Shown here in pieces: positions 14,255 to 21,118 of a DNA stretch of 22,588 nt (within the stretch, counting starts at the first letter, position 1; the number at the start of each line of letters is the position of its first letter). A model generated the notes under the pieces. The model worked only from the letters and a program-made list of their open reading frames with translations. It had not been told where the DNA came from and searched no databases. Source of the stretch: an uncultured Comamonadaceae bacterium (lineage in GTDB: Bacteria > Pseudomonadota > Gammaproteobacteria > Burkholderiales > Burkholderiaceae); the NCBI GenBank assembly GCA_946482115.1, contig CAMLQP010000014.1, positions 1 through 22,588 on the forward strand, written 5' to 3'. Made by a program: the position numbers and the translations under genes.

Positions 14255-16217
14255 GCTGAAGGCTGGCGTAGGCCTGCCGCCGCGAGCGGGGGCTGGCGAA
14301 ACCGGAGACGAACAGCGGCTGGGCGCCGTTGATGCCGCGCACCGTGAAGGCCGCGCGCGCCGACGTCGTGCCGACGCGGAACGGGTAGGCCAGGTGAACG
14401 TCGATCTGCTTGTAGGTCGGCATGGGCCGTCCGATGCCGCGCCAGCCCATGTCGGCGCGGTGGGTCATCATCAGGCTCAGGCGCAGGCGGTTGGTCCATT
14501 CGTGAACCACCGCCAGCGTGGTCGCGTGGGACGGGGCGATCACGGCGATGGTGTTGTCAAACCAGTCGATGTCGTTGAAGCCCTGGCTCAGCCACAGCTC
14601 GGTGCGCGCCACGGGCGACCAGCGCAGCTGGTACTCGAAGCCGGTGAAGGCGCCGCCCGGCGTGTTCACGAAGTCCAGCCGCTGTATGCCCAGCGCCTGG
14701 ACCGGCCCGTAGCGGGCGGTCAGCACGCGGTCGCGCATGATTTCGCGAAACACCCGCAGGTCCAGCGTCAGGTTGTGGGGCTGGCTGGTGAACAGCCAGC
14801 CGAGTTCCGCGGTCTGCAGCCGTTCGGCCTCGACCCCGCCCCGGGCCGCGGTGGTCTGCACCGGGCCCAGCGCCGTGCTGTAGCGGATGTCGCCCGCCAG
14901 CTCGAACAGCGACGGCGTGCGCACCGAGCGGCTCACGCCGGCGCGCAGGGTGTGCTCGGGCGTGGGCTGGAAGTTGAGCATCAGGCGTGGGCTGGCGTAG
15001 CCGCCGAGCCAGCTGTTGTGGCCCAGGAACAGCCCGGCGTTGAGCAGCCAGCGCGGCGCGAGGCGCCATTCCAGGTTGCCGAACAGCCGCTTCTCGTTGA
15101 TGCTGATGCCATCGGGGCGGGAATAGAGCGCCTGCGACACCGATTCGTCCACCTTGAGCCCGCCGCCCCAGACCAGGCGCGCGCTGTCGCCGATGCTGAG
15201 CTGATGCTGCAGCTCCATGTCCAGCCGGCGGCCGATGCCGCTGAAATCCACCCGCACCGGCGGCAGCGGGTTGGGCAGCAGGCGGTCGAAGGCGTCCTTG
15301 AGGGTTTCCTGGGTGAGGCTGAAGGAGAGCTTGAGGGCCTCGGTGTCCGAGCGCTGGTGCCGCCACTGGCCGTTGACGTGCCAGTCGCGCCAGCCCAGGG
15401 TGCGGGTCGGGTTGTCCAGGTCGCCGGCGTAGCCTTCGCCGGATTGCAGCTCGCTCACGCCGAGGTCGAGCTGGAGCTCGTTGCGGGCGTCGGGCCGGGC
15501 GTCGGTTCGCAGGCGTATCTGGCGCAGCACGCGGCTGTCGTTGAGCGTGGCCAGGCCGTCGTCGCTGCGCTGGCTGGCCGACAGGCGCCAGCTGGTGCCG
15601 CTGTCGCCGCGCCCGAAGCTGGCGCGCCAGTCGCGCAGGCCTCCATCGCCCAGCCGGGTGCTGAGCTGGGTGCCCAGGCTGTCAGCGGAGTGGCGGGTGA
15701 CGATGTTGATGACGCCGAACATGGCGTTGGCGCCGTAGGCGGCCGAATTGGAGCCGCGCAGGATCTCGACGCGCTCCACGTCCTCGGGATCGACCGACAT
15801 CAGGCCGCGCATGGTGCCGCCGAAGTAGTAGCTGGAATAGGCCGGCCGGCCATCGATCAGCACCAGGTTGCGGACCCCGCCCTCGTCGATGGGCGCGTGG
15901 TAGACCCCGATCGGGTTGGCGCCGTTGTAGCCGGAGACGTAGTAGCCGGGCGCAAGGCGCAGGATGTCGGCCATGTCCCGCACGTTGAAATCCTGCAGCG
16001 TCTTGCGGTCGATGATGGTGACCGCGCCGGGCGTGTCACTCAGGGACTGGGCCAGGCGGCTGACGGTGAGCACCTGAGGCAGCGCCTTGAAGTAGTCCTG
16101 CTCGGACAGGTCGTCCTGTGCCTGGGCGGCGGCGGCCACGGCCAGCCCCAGCATGGCCTGCAGCAGGCGGCGTATCCGTTGACGGGGAAAGGGGGACGCC
16201 GGAAGGGGCGGGGCCAT
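14244..16217 (-). CDS. TonB-dependent outer-membrane receptor
   Basis: A 657-residue outer-membrane beta-barrel receptor. Residues 1-33 form a signal peptide ending AQA. The plug domain (about 50-175) contains TPGAVTIIDRKTLQDFNVRDMADILRLAPG, the ring of GGVRNLVLIDGRPA and VERVEILRGSNSAAYGANAMFGVINIVT (148-174), the most diagnostic plug signature. The rest is a barrel with alternating strands, ending in the outer-membrane-type C-terminal Phe (SLQLEF). QVLTVSR near 49-54 may be the TonB box. The ATG at 16217 is preferred over an in-frame TTG at 16238, which would add residues before the signal peptide. There is no FecA-type N-terminal signalling domain, so any signal must pass via the periplasmic binding protein. 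The ligand is unknown; no siderophore gene is nearby. Confidence 0.94.
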   Translation of the reverse strand: MAPPLPASPFPRQRIRRLLQAMLGLAVAAAAQAQDDLSEQDYFKALPQVLTVSRLAQSLSDTPGAVTIIDRKTLQDFNVRDMADILRLAPGYYVSGYNGANPIGVYHAPIDEGGVRNLVLIDGRPAYSSYYFGGTMRGLMSVDPEDVERVEILRGSNSAAYGANAMFGVINIVTRHSADSLGTQLSTRLGDGGLRDWRASFGRGDSGTSWRLSASQRSDDGLATLNDSRVLRQIRLRTDARPDARNELQLDLGVSELQSGEGYAGDLDNPTRTLGWRDWHVNGQWRHQRSDTEALKLSFSLTQETLKDAFDRLLPNPLPPVRVDFSGIGRRLDMELQHQLSIGDSARLVWGGGLKVDESVSQALYSRPDGISINEKRLFGNLEWRLAPRWLLNAGLFLGHNSWLGGYASPRLMLNFQPTPEHTLRAGVSRSVRTPSLFELAGDIRYSTALGPVQTTAARGGVEAERLQTAELGWLFTSQPHNLTLDLRVFREIMRDRVLTARYGPVQALGIQRLDFVNTPGGAFTGFEYQLRWSPVARTELWLSQGFNDIDWFDNTIAVIAPSHATTLAVVHEWTNRLRLSLMMTHRADMGWRGIGRPMPTYKQIDVHLAYPFRVGTTSARAAFTVRGINGAQPLFVSGFASPRSRRQAYASLQLEF

Positions 16218-16249
16218 GAAGGACGATAAAAGTAACAAACCGTCAGGCC

Positions 16250-16276
16250 ATCATACCGTTGCCCGGGCGGGCCAAA
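16250..16276 (-). promoter_or_regulatory. Possible promoter of the TonB receptor operon
   Basis: On the minus strand, TATGAT (forward positions 16250-16255) is a good -10 box, 32 bases before the receptor ATG. The best upstream match, TTTGGC (16271-16276), is only 15 bases away, below the preferred 16-18, so the -35 box is weak. It lies just beyond the terminator of the upstream kinase operon, where a promoter would be expected. Confidence 0.3.
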
Positions 16277-16283
16277 CGCTGGA

Positions 16284-16316
16284 AAACCCGGCTTGAACGC
16301 CCGGACCGCCGGGTTT
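16284..16316 (-). terminator. Rho-independent terminator of the kinase / EAL operon
   Basis: On the minus strand a 9-base stem, AAACCCGGC ... GCCGGGTTT, with a 15-base loop is followed by further T residues (GGGTTTTCC). The stem begins within the TAA stop of the EAL gene. It separates the kinase operon from the receptor operon, which has its own possible promoter directly behind. Confidence 0.65.
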
Positions 16317-18015
16317 AGCGGGCCGCCAGCCAGGCCGGCAGGTCGGCCGCCGGCATGGGGCGGCCGTGCAGGTAGCCCTGGACTTCGTCGCAGCCCATCT
16401 CGTGCAGCAGCTGGTGCTGCGCCTCGTGTTCCACGCCTTCAGCGATCACGTGCATGTCCAGCGCGTGGGCCAGCTGGATCACGGCGCGGGCGATGGCGCG
16501 GTCCTCGGCGTCGCTGGTGATCTGGCGCACGAAGGACTGGTCGATCTTGAGCACGTCCAGCGGGAAGCGCTTGAGGTAGGCCAGGCTGCTGTAGCCGGTG
16601 CCGAAGTCATCGATGGCGAGCTGGCAACCCATGGCCTTGAATTTGCCGAGCAGGGCCAGCGTGTGCTGCAGATCCAGCATGGCGGTGCCTTCGGTGATTT
16701 CCAGCTCCAGTCGGGCCGGCGGCAGGCCGGATTCGTCCAGCGCCCGGGCCACGTGGTCCAGCACGGCGGGATCGCCGAACTGGCGCAGCGACAGGTTGAC
16801 CGCCACCCGCCAGGGGCCGGGCCAGGCCATGGCATCGCGGCAGGCCTGGCGCAGCATCCAGGCGCCCATGGGCACGATCTGGCCGTTGTCCTCGGCCAGC
16901 GGCACGAAACGCGCGGGCGATACCAGGCCGTGCGACGGGTGTTCCCAGCGCATCAGCGCCTCGAAGCCGCGCAGCTCGCGGCTGGCGGCGTCCAGCTGCG
17001 GCTGGTAGTAGGCGCGCAGCTCGTCCCGCGCCACGGCCTGGTGCAGGTCGTTGTGCAGTCGCAGGGTGGCGCCCACCTCGGGCGCGCGGGCGGTGCCATC
17101 CACGGTGATGCGCCGGCCGGGCTGGCCGCGCGCCTGGGTCAGGGCGAGCTCCAGCCGCGCCAGCGCCGTGCCGGCCTCGCCCTGCGGGTCGTCCAGCCGC
17201 AGCACGGCCACCGAGAACACCGGGAAATGCGCCTCGCCGCCAGCCAGCAGCGGCGCGCTCAGGCCGTCCAGCAGCGCCTGGGCGGCCACGGCCAGGTCGG
17301 CGTCGGCCGCCGGGTTGCCGATCAGCACGCCGGCCGCGCTATCGCTCAGGCGCGCCGCCACGCCACGCCCCAGCGCCAGCAGCGCGGGCGCGCCGGCCAG
17401 GCGCCGCGCCACCTCGCGCGCCACGTCGTCCAGCGCGGCGGTGGACAGCACGTGTGCCAGCTGGGCCAGGTTGTCCAGGCTCGCCGCCCACAGCAGCGGG
17501 CGCACCGGCTGCTCGCGGCTGGCGGCCAGGGTGTTGGCCACCAGCAGCTGGAAGTGGCTGCGGTTGGGCAGGTCGGTGGCGCGGTCGTAGTGGGCCAGGT
17601 GGTGGCTCTGCGCGGCCAGGCGCTGGGCCGCGAGCCGCTGGGCGGCCTGCTTGTCCAGCCGCGAGCGCACGCTGGCCAGCACCTCGTCGCGCTGGAAAGG
17701 CTTGGTCAGGTAGTCGTCGGCGCCCAGGTCCATGCCGGCGCGCACGTCGCCGCGGTCGGCGCGCGCGGTCAGCAGGATCACGGGTATGTGCGCGCCGCGC
17801 GCATCGGCGCGCAGCGCCTGGATGAGCTGGTGGCCGGTCATCTCGGGCATCATCACGTCGCTGATCACCAGGTCGGGCTGGTGCTGCCACACCAGCTCCA
17901 GCGCCTGGCGGCCGTTGGCGCCGGCCCAGACCTCGTAGCCCTCCAGCCGCAGCAGGCGCGCGAGGTTGTTGCGTATGCCTTCCTCGTCCTCGGCGAGCAC
18001 CAGCCGGGCCGTCAT
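16315..18015 (-). CDS. Response regulator with REC, degenerate GGDEF and EAL domains (c-di-GMP phosphodiesterase)
   Basis: A 566-residue cytoplasmic protein predicted to cleave c-di-GMP when phosphorylated. The REC domain (1-120) has Asp53 in ISDVMMPEMTG and Lys105 in LTKPF. A helical linker with repeated AAQR (124-137) leads to a GGDEF-like domain (about 140-305), where the active-site motif is lost (LSDSAAGVL at 223-231), so it should not make c-di-GMP. The EAL domain (about 320-560) is complete: FEALMRW (351-357), NLS (407-409), LEITEG (438-443), DDFGTGYSS (469-477), KIDQSFV (490-496), AEGVE (525-529) and QGYLHGRP. The start at 18015 gives an ATGA overlap with the upstream response regulator; an in-frame upstream extension would run through that gene and is rejected. 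It is the last gene of the kinase operon. Confidence 0.94.
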   Translation of the reverse strand: MTARLVLAEDEEGIRNNLARLLRLEGYEVWAGANGRQALELVWQHQPDLVISDVMMPEMTGHQLIQALRADARGAHIPVILLTARADRGDVRAGMDLGADDYLTKPFQRDEVLASVRSRLDKQAAQRLAAQRLAAQSHHLAHYDRATDLPNRSHFQLLVANTLAASREQPVRPLLWAASLDNLAQLAHVLSTAALDDVAREVARRLAGAPALLALGRGVAARLSDSAAGVLIGNPAADADLAVAAQALLDGLSAPLLAGGEAHFPVFSVAVLRLDDPQGEAGTALARLELALTQARGQPGRRITVDGTARAPEVGATLRLHNDLHQAVARDELRAYYQPQLDAASRELRGFEALMRWEHPSHGLVSPARFVPLAEDNGQIVPMGAWMLRQACRDAMAWPGPWRVAVNLSLRQFGDPAVLDHVARALDESGLPPARLELEITEGTAMLDLQHTLALLGKFKAMGCQLAIDDFGTGYSSLAYLKRFPLDVLKIDQSFVRQITSDAEDRAIARAVIQLAHALDMHVIAEGVEHEAQHQLLHEMGCDEVQGYLHGRPMPAADLPAWLAAR

Positions 18016-18377
18016 GGCAGCTGCGCCTGCAGCAGCTCGCGCAGCTGCTGCAGGTTGAAGGGTTTGGTGATGTAGGCGGCGGCGCCGTCGTGCAGCGCCT
18101 GCTGCAGCCGTTCGGTCTCGGCGCTGGCCGACAGGAACACGAACGGTGCCGGGCGCCGGCCCGGCTGCGCCTGCAGGGCAGCCAGCACCTCGAAGCCGGT
18201 CAGGCCCGGCATCATCACGTCGCACAGGATGAGGTCGGGCGCATCCGGGCCGAGCGCCAGCGCCAGGCCGGTACGGCCGTCGGCGGCTTCGCTGATGCGG
18301 TGGCCTTCCAGCTTGAGAAAGCGCGCGAGGTTGCCCCGGATTGGGGCTTCGTCGTCGATGATGAGGATGTGGGCCAT
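18012..18377 (-). CDS. Single-domain response regulator (REC only)
   Basis: A 121-residue stand-alone receiver domain. The acidic pocket Asp8-Asp9, phospho-acceptor Asp53 (LCDVMMPGLTG), Ser83 and Lys105 (ITKPF) are all present, so it can be phosphorylated. No output domain follows. It closely resembles the REC domain of the next gene, with identical spacing of Asp53 and Lys105 and a shared NLARxLxLEG block, which suggests duplication. The start is set by MAHILIIDDE; earlier in-frame codons overlap the kinase gene. It lies 1 base from the kinase stop and overlaps the EAL gene by ATGA. It may act as a phosphate sink, a competitor or a phosphorelay step between the kinase and the EAL protein. 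Confidence 0.93.
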   Translation of the reverse strand: MAHILIIDDEAPIRGNLARFLKLEGHRISEAADGRTGLALALGPDAPDLILCDVMMPGLTGFEVLAALQAQPGRRPAPFVFLSASAETERLQQALHDGAAAYITKPFNLQQLRELLQAQLP

Positions 18378-18378
18378 G

Positions 18379-21015
18379 TCAGAGCACCACGGTGAAGGCC
18401 GTGCCCGCGCCCACGCGGCTGTCCACGCCGATGTGGCCGCCGTGCAGCTCCACCGATTTCTTGACAATTGCCAGTCCCAGGCCGGTGCCGGGGATGTCGC
18501 CCACGTTGCTGGCGCGGTGGAAGGACTCGAACAGGTGCGGCAGCTCCTCGGCCGGCACGCCTATGCCTTCGTCGGACACGGTGAAGCGGGTGCGGCCCTC
18601 GCTTGGCACGACCTGGAAGCGCACCGTGCCGCCCAGCGGCGAGTACTTGATGGCATTGGACAGCAGGTTGCCGAAGATGTGGCGCAGCAGCTTCTCGTCG
18701 TACTCGCCCGAGCCCACCTCGGGCGCCACGACCACCTGCACGTGGCAGGGGCTGTCGGGATGCTGGTTGCGCGCCTCGTCCACCAGGCTGTGGCACAGCG
18801 CGGCCAGGTCCAGCGCGCGCGGCGCGAACTCCAGCATGTTGGCCTCGGTCTTGCCGATCATCAGCACCCGGTCCAGCATCCGCGTCATGCGCTGCACGCT
18901 GTTCTCTATGCTCTGCAGGATCTCGCCCTTCTCGGTGTCATCCATGCGGTCACCGTAGAACTTGAGCAGCTCGGCCGAAGACAGGATGGTGGCCAGCGGC
19001 GTGCGGAACTCGTGGCTGGTCATGGCCACGAAGCGCGAGCGCAGGTCGTTGAGTTCCTTCTGCTGCGCCAGCGCCGCCTTGGTGTCCTCCTCGGCCTGCT
19101 TGCGCTCGGTGATGTCCAGCAGCGTCCAGATCACGCCGCCCTCGGGGTTGCCTTCCTCCACGCAGCGCCCGGCCAGCAGGGCCCAGAAGGCGCGGCCGTC
19201 GCGCCGGCGCACCTGTCGTTCGCTGCTGTACTGGCCGTCACGCGCCAGCGCCGCGTTGATGGCGGCGCCGTCGGCCTCCCAGGTGGCATCGCTTTCATAG
19301 AAGATGCGGCTGCTCTGGCCGATCAGTTCCTCGCGCCGCCAGCCGGTCATCTCGGCGTACTTGTCGTTGAGCCAGACGATGCGCCGCCCGACGTTGTAGG
19401 TGATGCCGACCAGCGCGGTGTTGAGGATGGCTTCGCGCTCGGACGAGGTGCGCTGCAGCGCCTGCTCCAGCGCCTTGCGGCGCGAGATGTCCATCATCAC
19501 CCACACCGTGCCCTGGCTCAGGTCGCGCAGGCTCACGGCCTTGCCCGACAGCGACACCCACAGCAGCGAGCCGTCCAGGCGGCGCATCTGCAGCTCGGTC
19601 TGGTAGGCCTCGCCGCGCTCGATGGCGGCGGCCACCTCGCCGCCCACGCGCAGGTACTCCGCGCGCGAGGGGTAGACCGTCTCCAGCGTCGGCGGCTGCG
19701 GCCCGCCGGCCACGCCGAAGATGTCCAGCATCGCCTTGTTGGCCCAGCGCAGCCGGCCGGTGGGCGTGAGAAAGGCGATGCCGACGATGGAGTTCTCGAG
19801 AATGGTCTCGCGCTCGTCCAGCGTGGCGGTGAGCTGCTCCTCCAGCCGCTTGCGCTCGGTCACGTCCGAGAAGAAGGTGAGGGTGGCGGTCTCGCCGTCC
19901 CAGGGCACGATGGTCACGCCGATGTCCAGCCACTTGACGCGGCCGTCCGGCATCTGCAGGCGGATCTCGTAGCGGCTGGGCACCTCCTCGCCGGCCAGCC
20001 GGCGCCGGCGGCGATCGTCCACCCGGGCATGGTCGTCCGGGTGGATGCGGTGCAGGTAGCCGCGCGCCAGCATGTCGTCGACCTCCATCTCGACGATTTC
20101 CGCTGCGCGCTGGTTGGCGAACACGAAGCGCGTGCCCTTGACCACCACCATGCCTTCGCCCACGTGCTCGATCACGGCGCGGTAGCGCTCCTCCGAGCGG
20201 TGCAGCGCATCCATGATGGCCTTGCTCTCGGTCACGTCCGAGAAGAAGGTCATGGTGGCGGGGCGGCCCTCCCATTCGGCCTTGCTGGAGTGGGTGCCCA
20301 GCCAGCGCACGCTGCCGTCCGGGTACAGGCGGCGGATCTCGCTGTGCACCATCAGGTCCTCGCCCTGCTGGCGGCGGTCCAGCCGCTCGGCCACGCCGGC
20401 GCGGTCGTCCGGGTGCAGCAGCTCCACGCTGCGCAGGCCCAGCAGGTGGTCGGGCGGCAGGTCCAGGATCTTGGCCGCCTGCGGGTTGGCGAAGACGATG
20501 CGCTCGTCCTGTATCACCATCATGCCTTCGCCCAGCTGCTCGATGACGGACTTGTAGCGCGCGTGGGCGCGCCGCAGTTCGCCTTGCACCGCGTGGCGCT
20601 CGGTGATGTCGCGCAGGAAGGCGCCGAACTTGGTCTGGCCGTCGGCGTCGATGCGCCACACCGAGAGCTCCACCGGAAAGCGGCTGCCGTCGCGGCGCAG
20701 CGCCTCCACCTCGACCAGCCGGTCCAGGATGCGGGTCTCGCTGGTGTCCAGGTAGCGCCGCAGACCGGCTTCGTGCGCGGCGCGGTATTCGGGCGGGATG
20801 ATCAGCTCCGACAGCTTGCGGCCTATCGCTTCGGCCGCGGTCCAGCCCATCAGGCGTGTCGCGCCCGGGTTCCAGTCCGTCACGCTGCCCTCGGCGTCCA
20901 TGGCCAGCACCGCGTCGCGCGCGGAGTTGAGCAGGCTCAGCAGGTGGCGCTCGCGCTCGCGCAGGCGCGTCACTTCTTCGGACAGGGCAGGGTCGGCGGC
21001 TTCGCTGGGTGGCAT
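18379..21015 (-). CDS. Soluble multi-PAS sensor histidine kinase (five PAS domains)
   Basis: An 878-residue kinase without a signal peptide or membrane segment, so it senses inside the cell. Five PAS/PAC units lie at about 25-140, 150-263, 275-388, 400-512 and 525-638, each closing with a DxT/SxRK-like PAC end. The HisKA domain holds SHEFRTPL (667-674) with the phospho-acceptor His668. The HATPase domain shows the N box NLLSNAIKYS (783-792), DEGIG (815-819) and GTGLGLAI (843-850). No receiver domain is fused; the separate regulator genes directly downstream are the likely partners. The ATG at 21015 is preferred over a TTG at 21033 (6 more residues). PAS cofactors such as haem or FAD cannot be assigned by eye. 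Confidence 0.93.
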   Translation of the reverse strand: MPPSEAADPALSEEVTRLRERERHLLSLLNSARDAVLAMDAEGSVTDWNPGATRLMGWTAAEAIGRKLSELIIPPEYRAAHEAGLRRYLDTSETRILDRLVEVEALRRDGSRFPVELSVWRIDADGQTKFGAFLRDITERHAVQGELRRAHARYKSVIEQLGEGMMVIQDERIVFANPQAAKILDLPPDHLLGLRSVELLHPDDRAGVAERLDRRQQGEDLMVHSEIRRLYPDGSVRWLGTHSSKAEWEGRPATMTFFSDVTESKAIMDALHRSEERYRAVIEHVGEGMVVVKGTRFVFANQRAAEIVEMEVDDMLARGYLHRIHPDDHARVDDRRRRRLAGEEVPSRYEIRLQMPDGRVKWLDIGVTIVPWDGETATLTFFSDVTERKRLEEQLTATLDERETILENSIVGIAFLTPTGRLRWANKAMLDIFGVAGGPQPPTLETVYPSRAEYLRVGGEVAAAIERGEAYQTELQMRRLDGSLLWVSLSGKAVSLRDLSQGTVWVMMDISRRKALEQALQRTSSEREAILNTALVGITYNVGRRIVWLNDKYAEMTGWRREELIGQSSRIFYESDATWEADGAAINAALARDGQYSSERQVRRRDGRAFWALLAGRCVEEGNPEGGVIWTLLDITERKQAEEDTKAALAQQKELNDLRSRFVAMTSHEFRTPLATILSSAELLKFYGDRMDDTEKGEILQSIENSVQRMTRMLDRVLMIGKTEANMLEFAPRALDLAALCHSLVDEARNQHPDSPCHVQVVVAPEVGSGEYDEKLLRHIFGNLLSNAIKYSPLGGTVRFQVVPSEGRTRFTVSDEGIGVPAEELPHLFESFHRASNVGDIPGTGLGLAIVKKSVELHGGHIGVDSRVGAGTAFTVVL
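19855..20250 (-). repeat. Internal direct repeat within the PAS region of the kinase gene
   Basis: An identical 24-base block occurs at 19855-19878 and again at 20227-20250, 372 bases (124 codons) apart, the length of one PAS/PAC unit. It encodes the TFFSDVTE end of PAS units 2 and 3. The two units also share HPDD and PDGxVxWL stretches. This indicates tandem duplication of a PAS module. Confidence 0.8.
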
Positions 21016-21043
21016 GGAACGTCCGGGGCTCAAAGGTCACGGA

Positions 21044-21072
21044 TTGTTACAGCCAAATGCGGGAACTGTCAC
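21044..21072 (-). promoter_or_regulatory. Possible promoter of the kinase / response-regulator operon
   Basis: On the minus strand, GTGACA (forward 21067-21072) matches the -35 consensus at five of six bases. TAACAA (21044-21049) lies 17 bases downstream but matches the -10 consensus at only three of six. It falls in the 103-base gap between the ABC-F gene and the kinase gene, 28 bases before the kinase ATG. No Shine-Dalgarno of note precedes that ATG. Confidence 0.38.
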
Positions 21073-21118
21073 GCCCGCCGCGTCGGCGCCAGCCCGCCCT
21101 GGCGTGTTCACGCCACGT

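Noticed and set aside
14232..16229. A 665-residue open frame on the plus strand opposite the TonB receptor
   Set aside because: Antisense shadow of a clear receptor gene; no recognisable domain.
16218..16238. TTG start for the TonB receptor, 7 codons upstream
   Set aside because: The ATG at 16217 already gives a full signal peptide, and no Shine-Dalgarno supports the TTG.
16366..18075. A 569-residue open frame on the plus strand opposite the EAL gene
   Set aside because: Antisense shadow; the minus-strand product has complete REC and EAL motifs.
18016..18225. A 70-residue N-terminal extension of the EAL protein
   Set aside because: It would run out of frame through the single-domain regulator gene; the REC domain begins exactly at the ATG at 18015.
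21100..21115. Hairpin tggcgt-gttc-acgcca just after the ABC-F gene stop, as a terminator
   Set aside because: Only a 6-base stem and no T run follows in the gene's direction; too weak to call.
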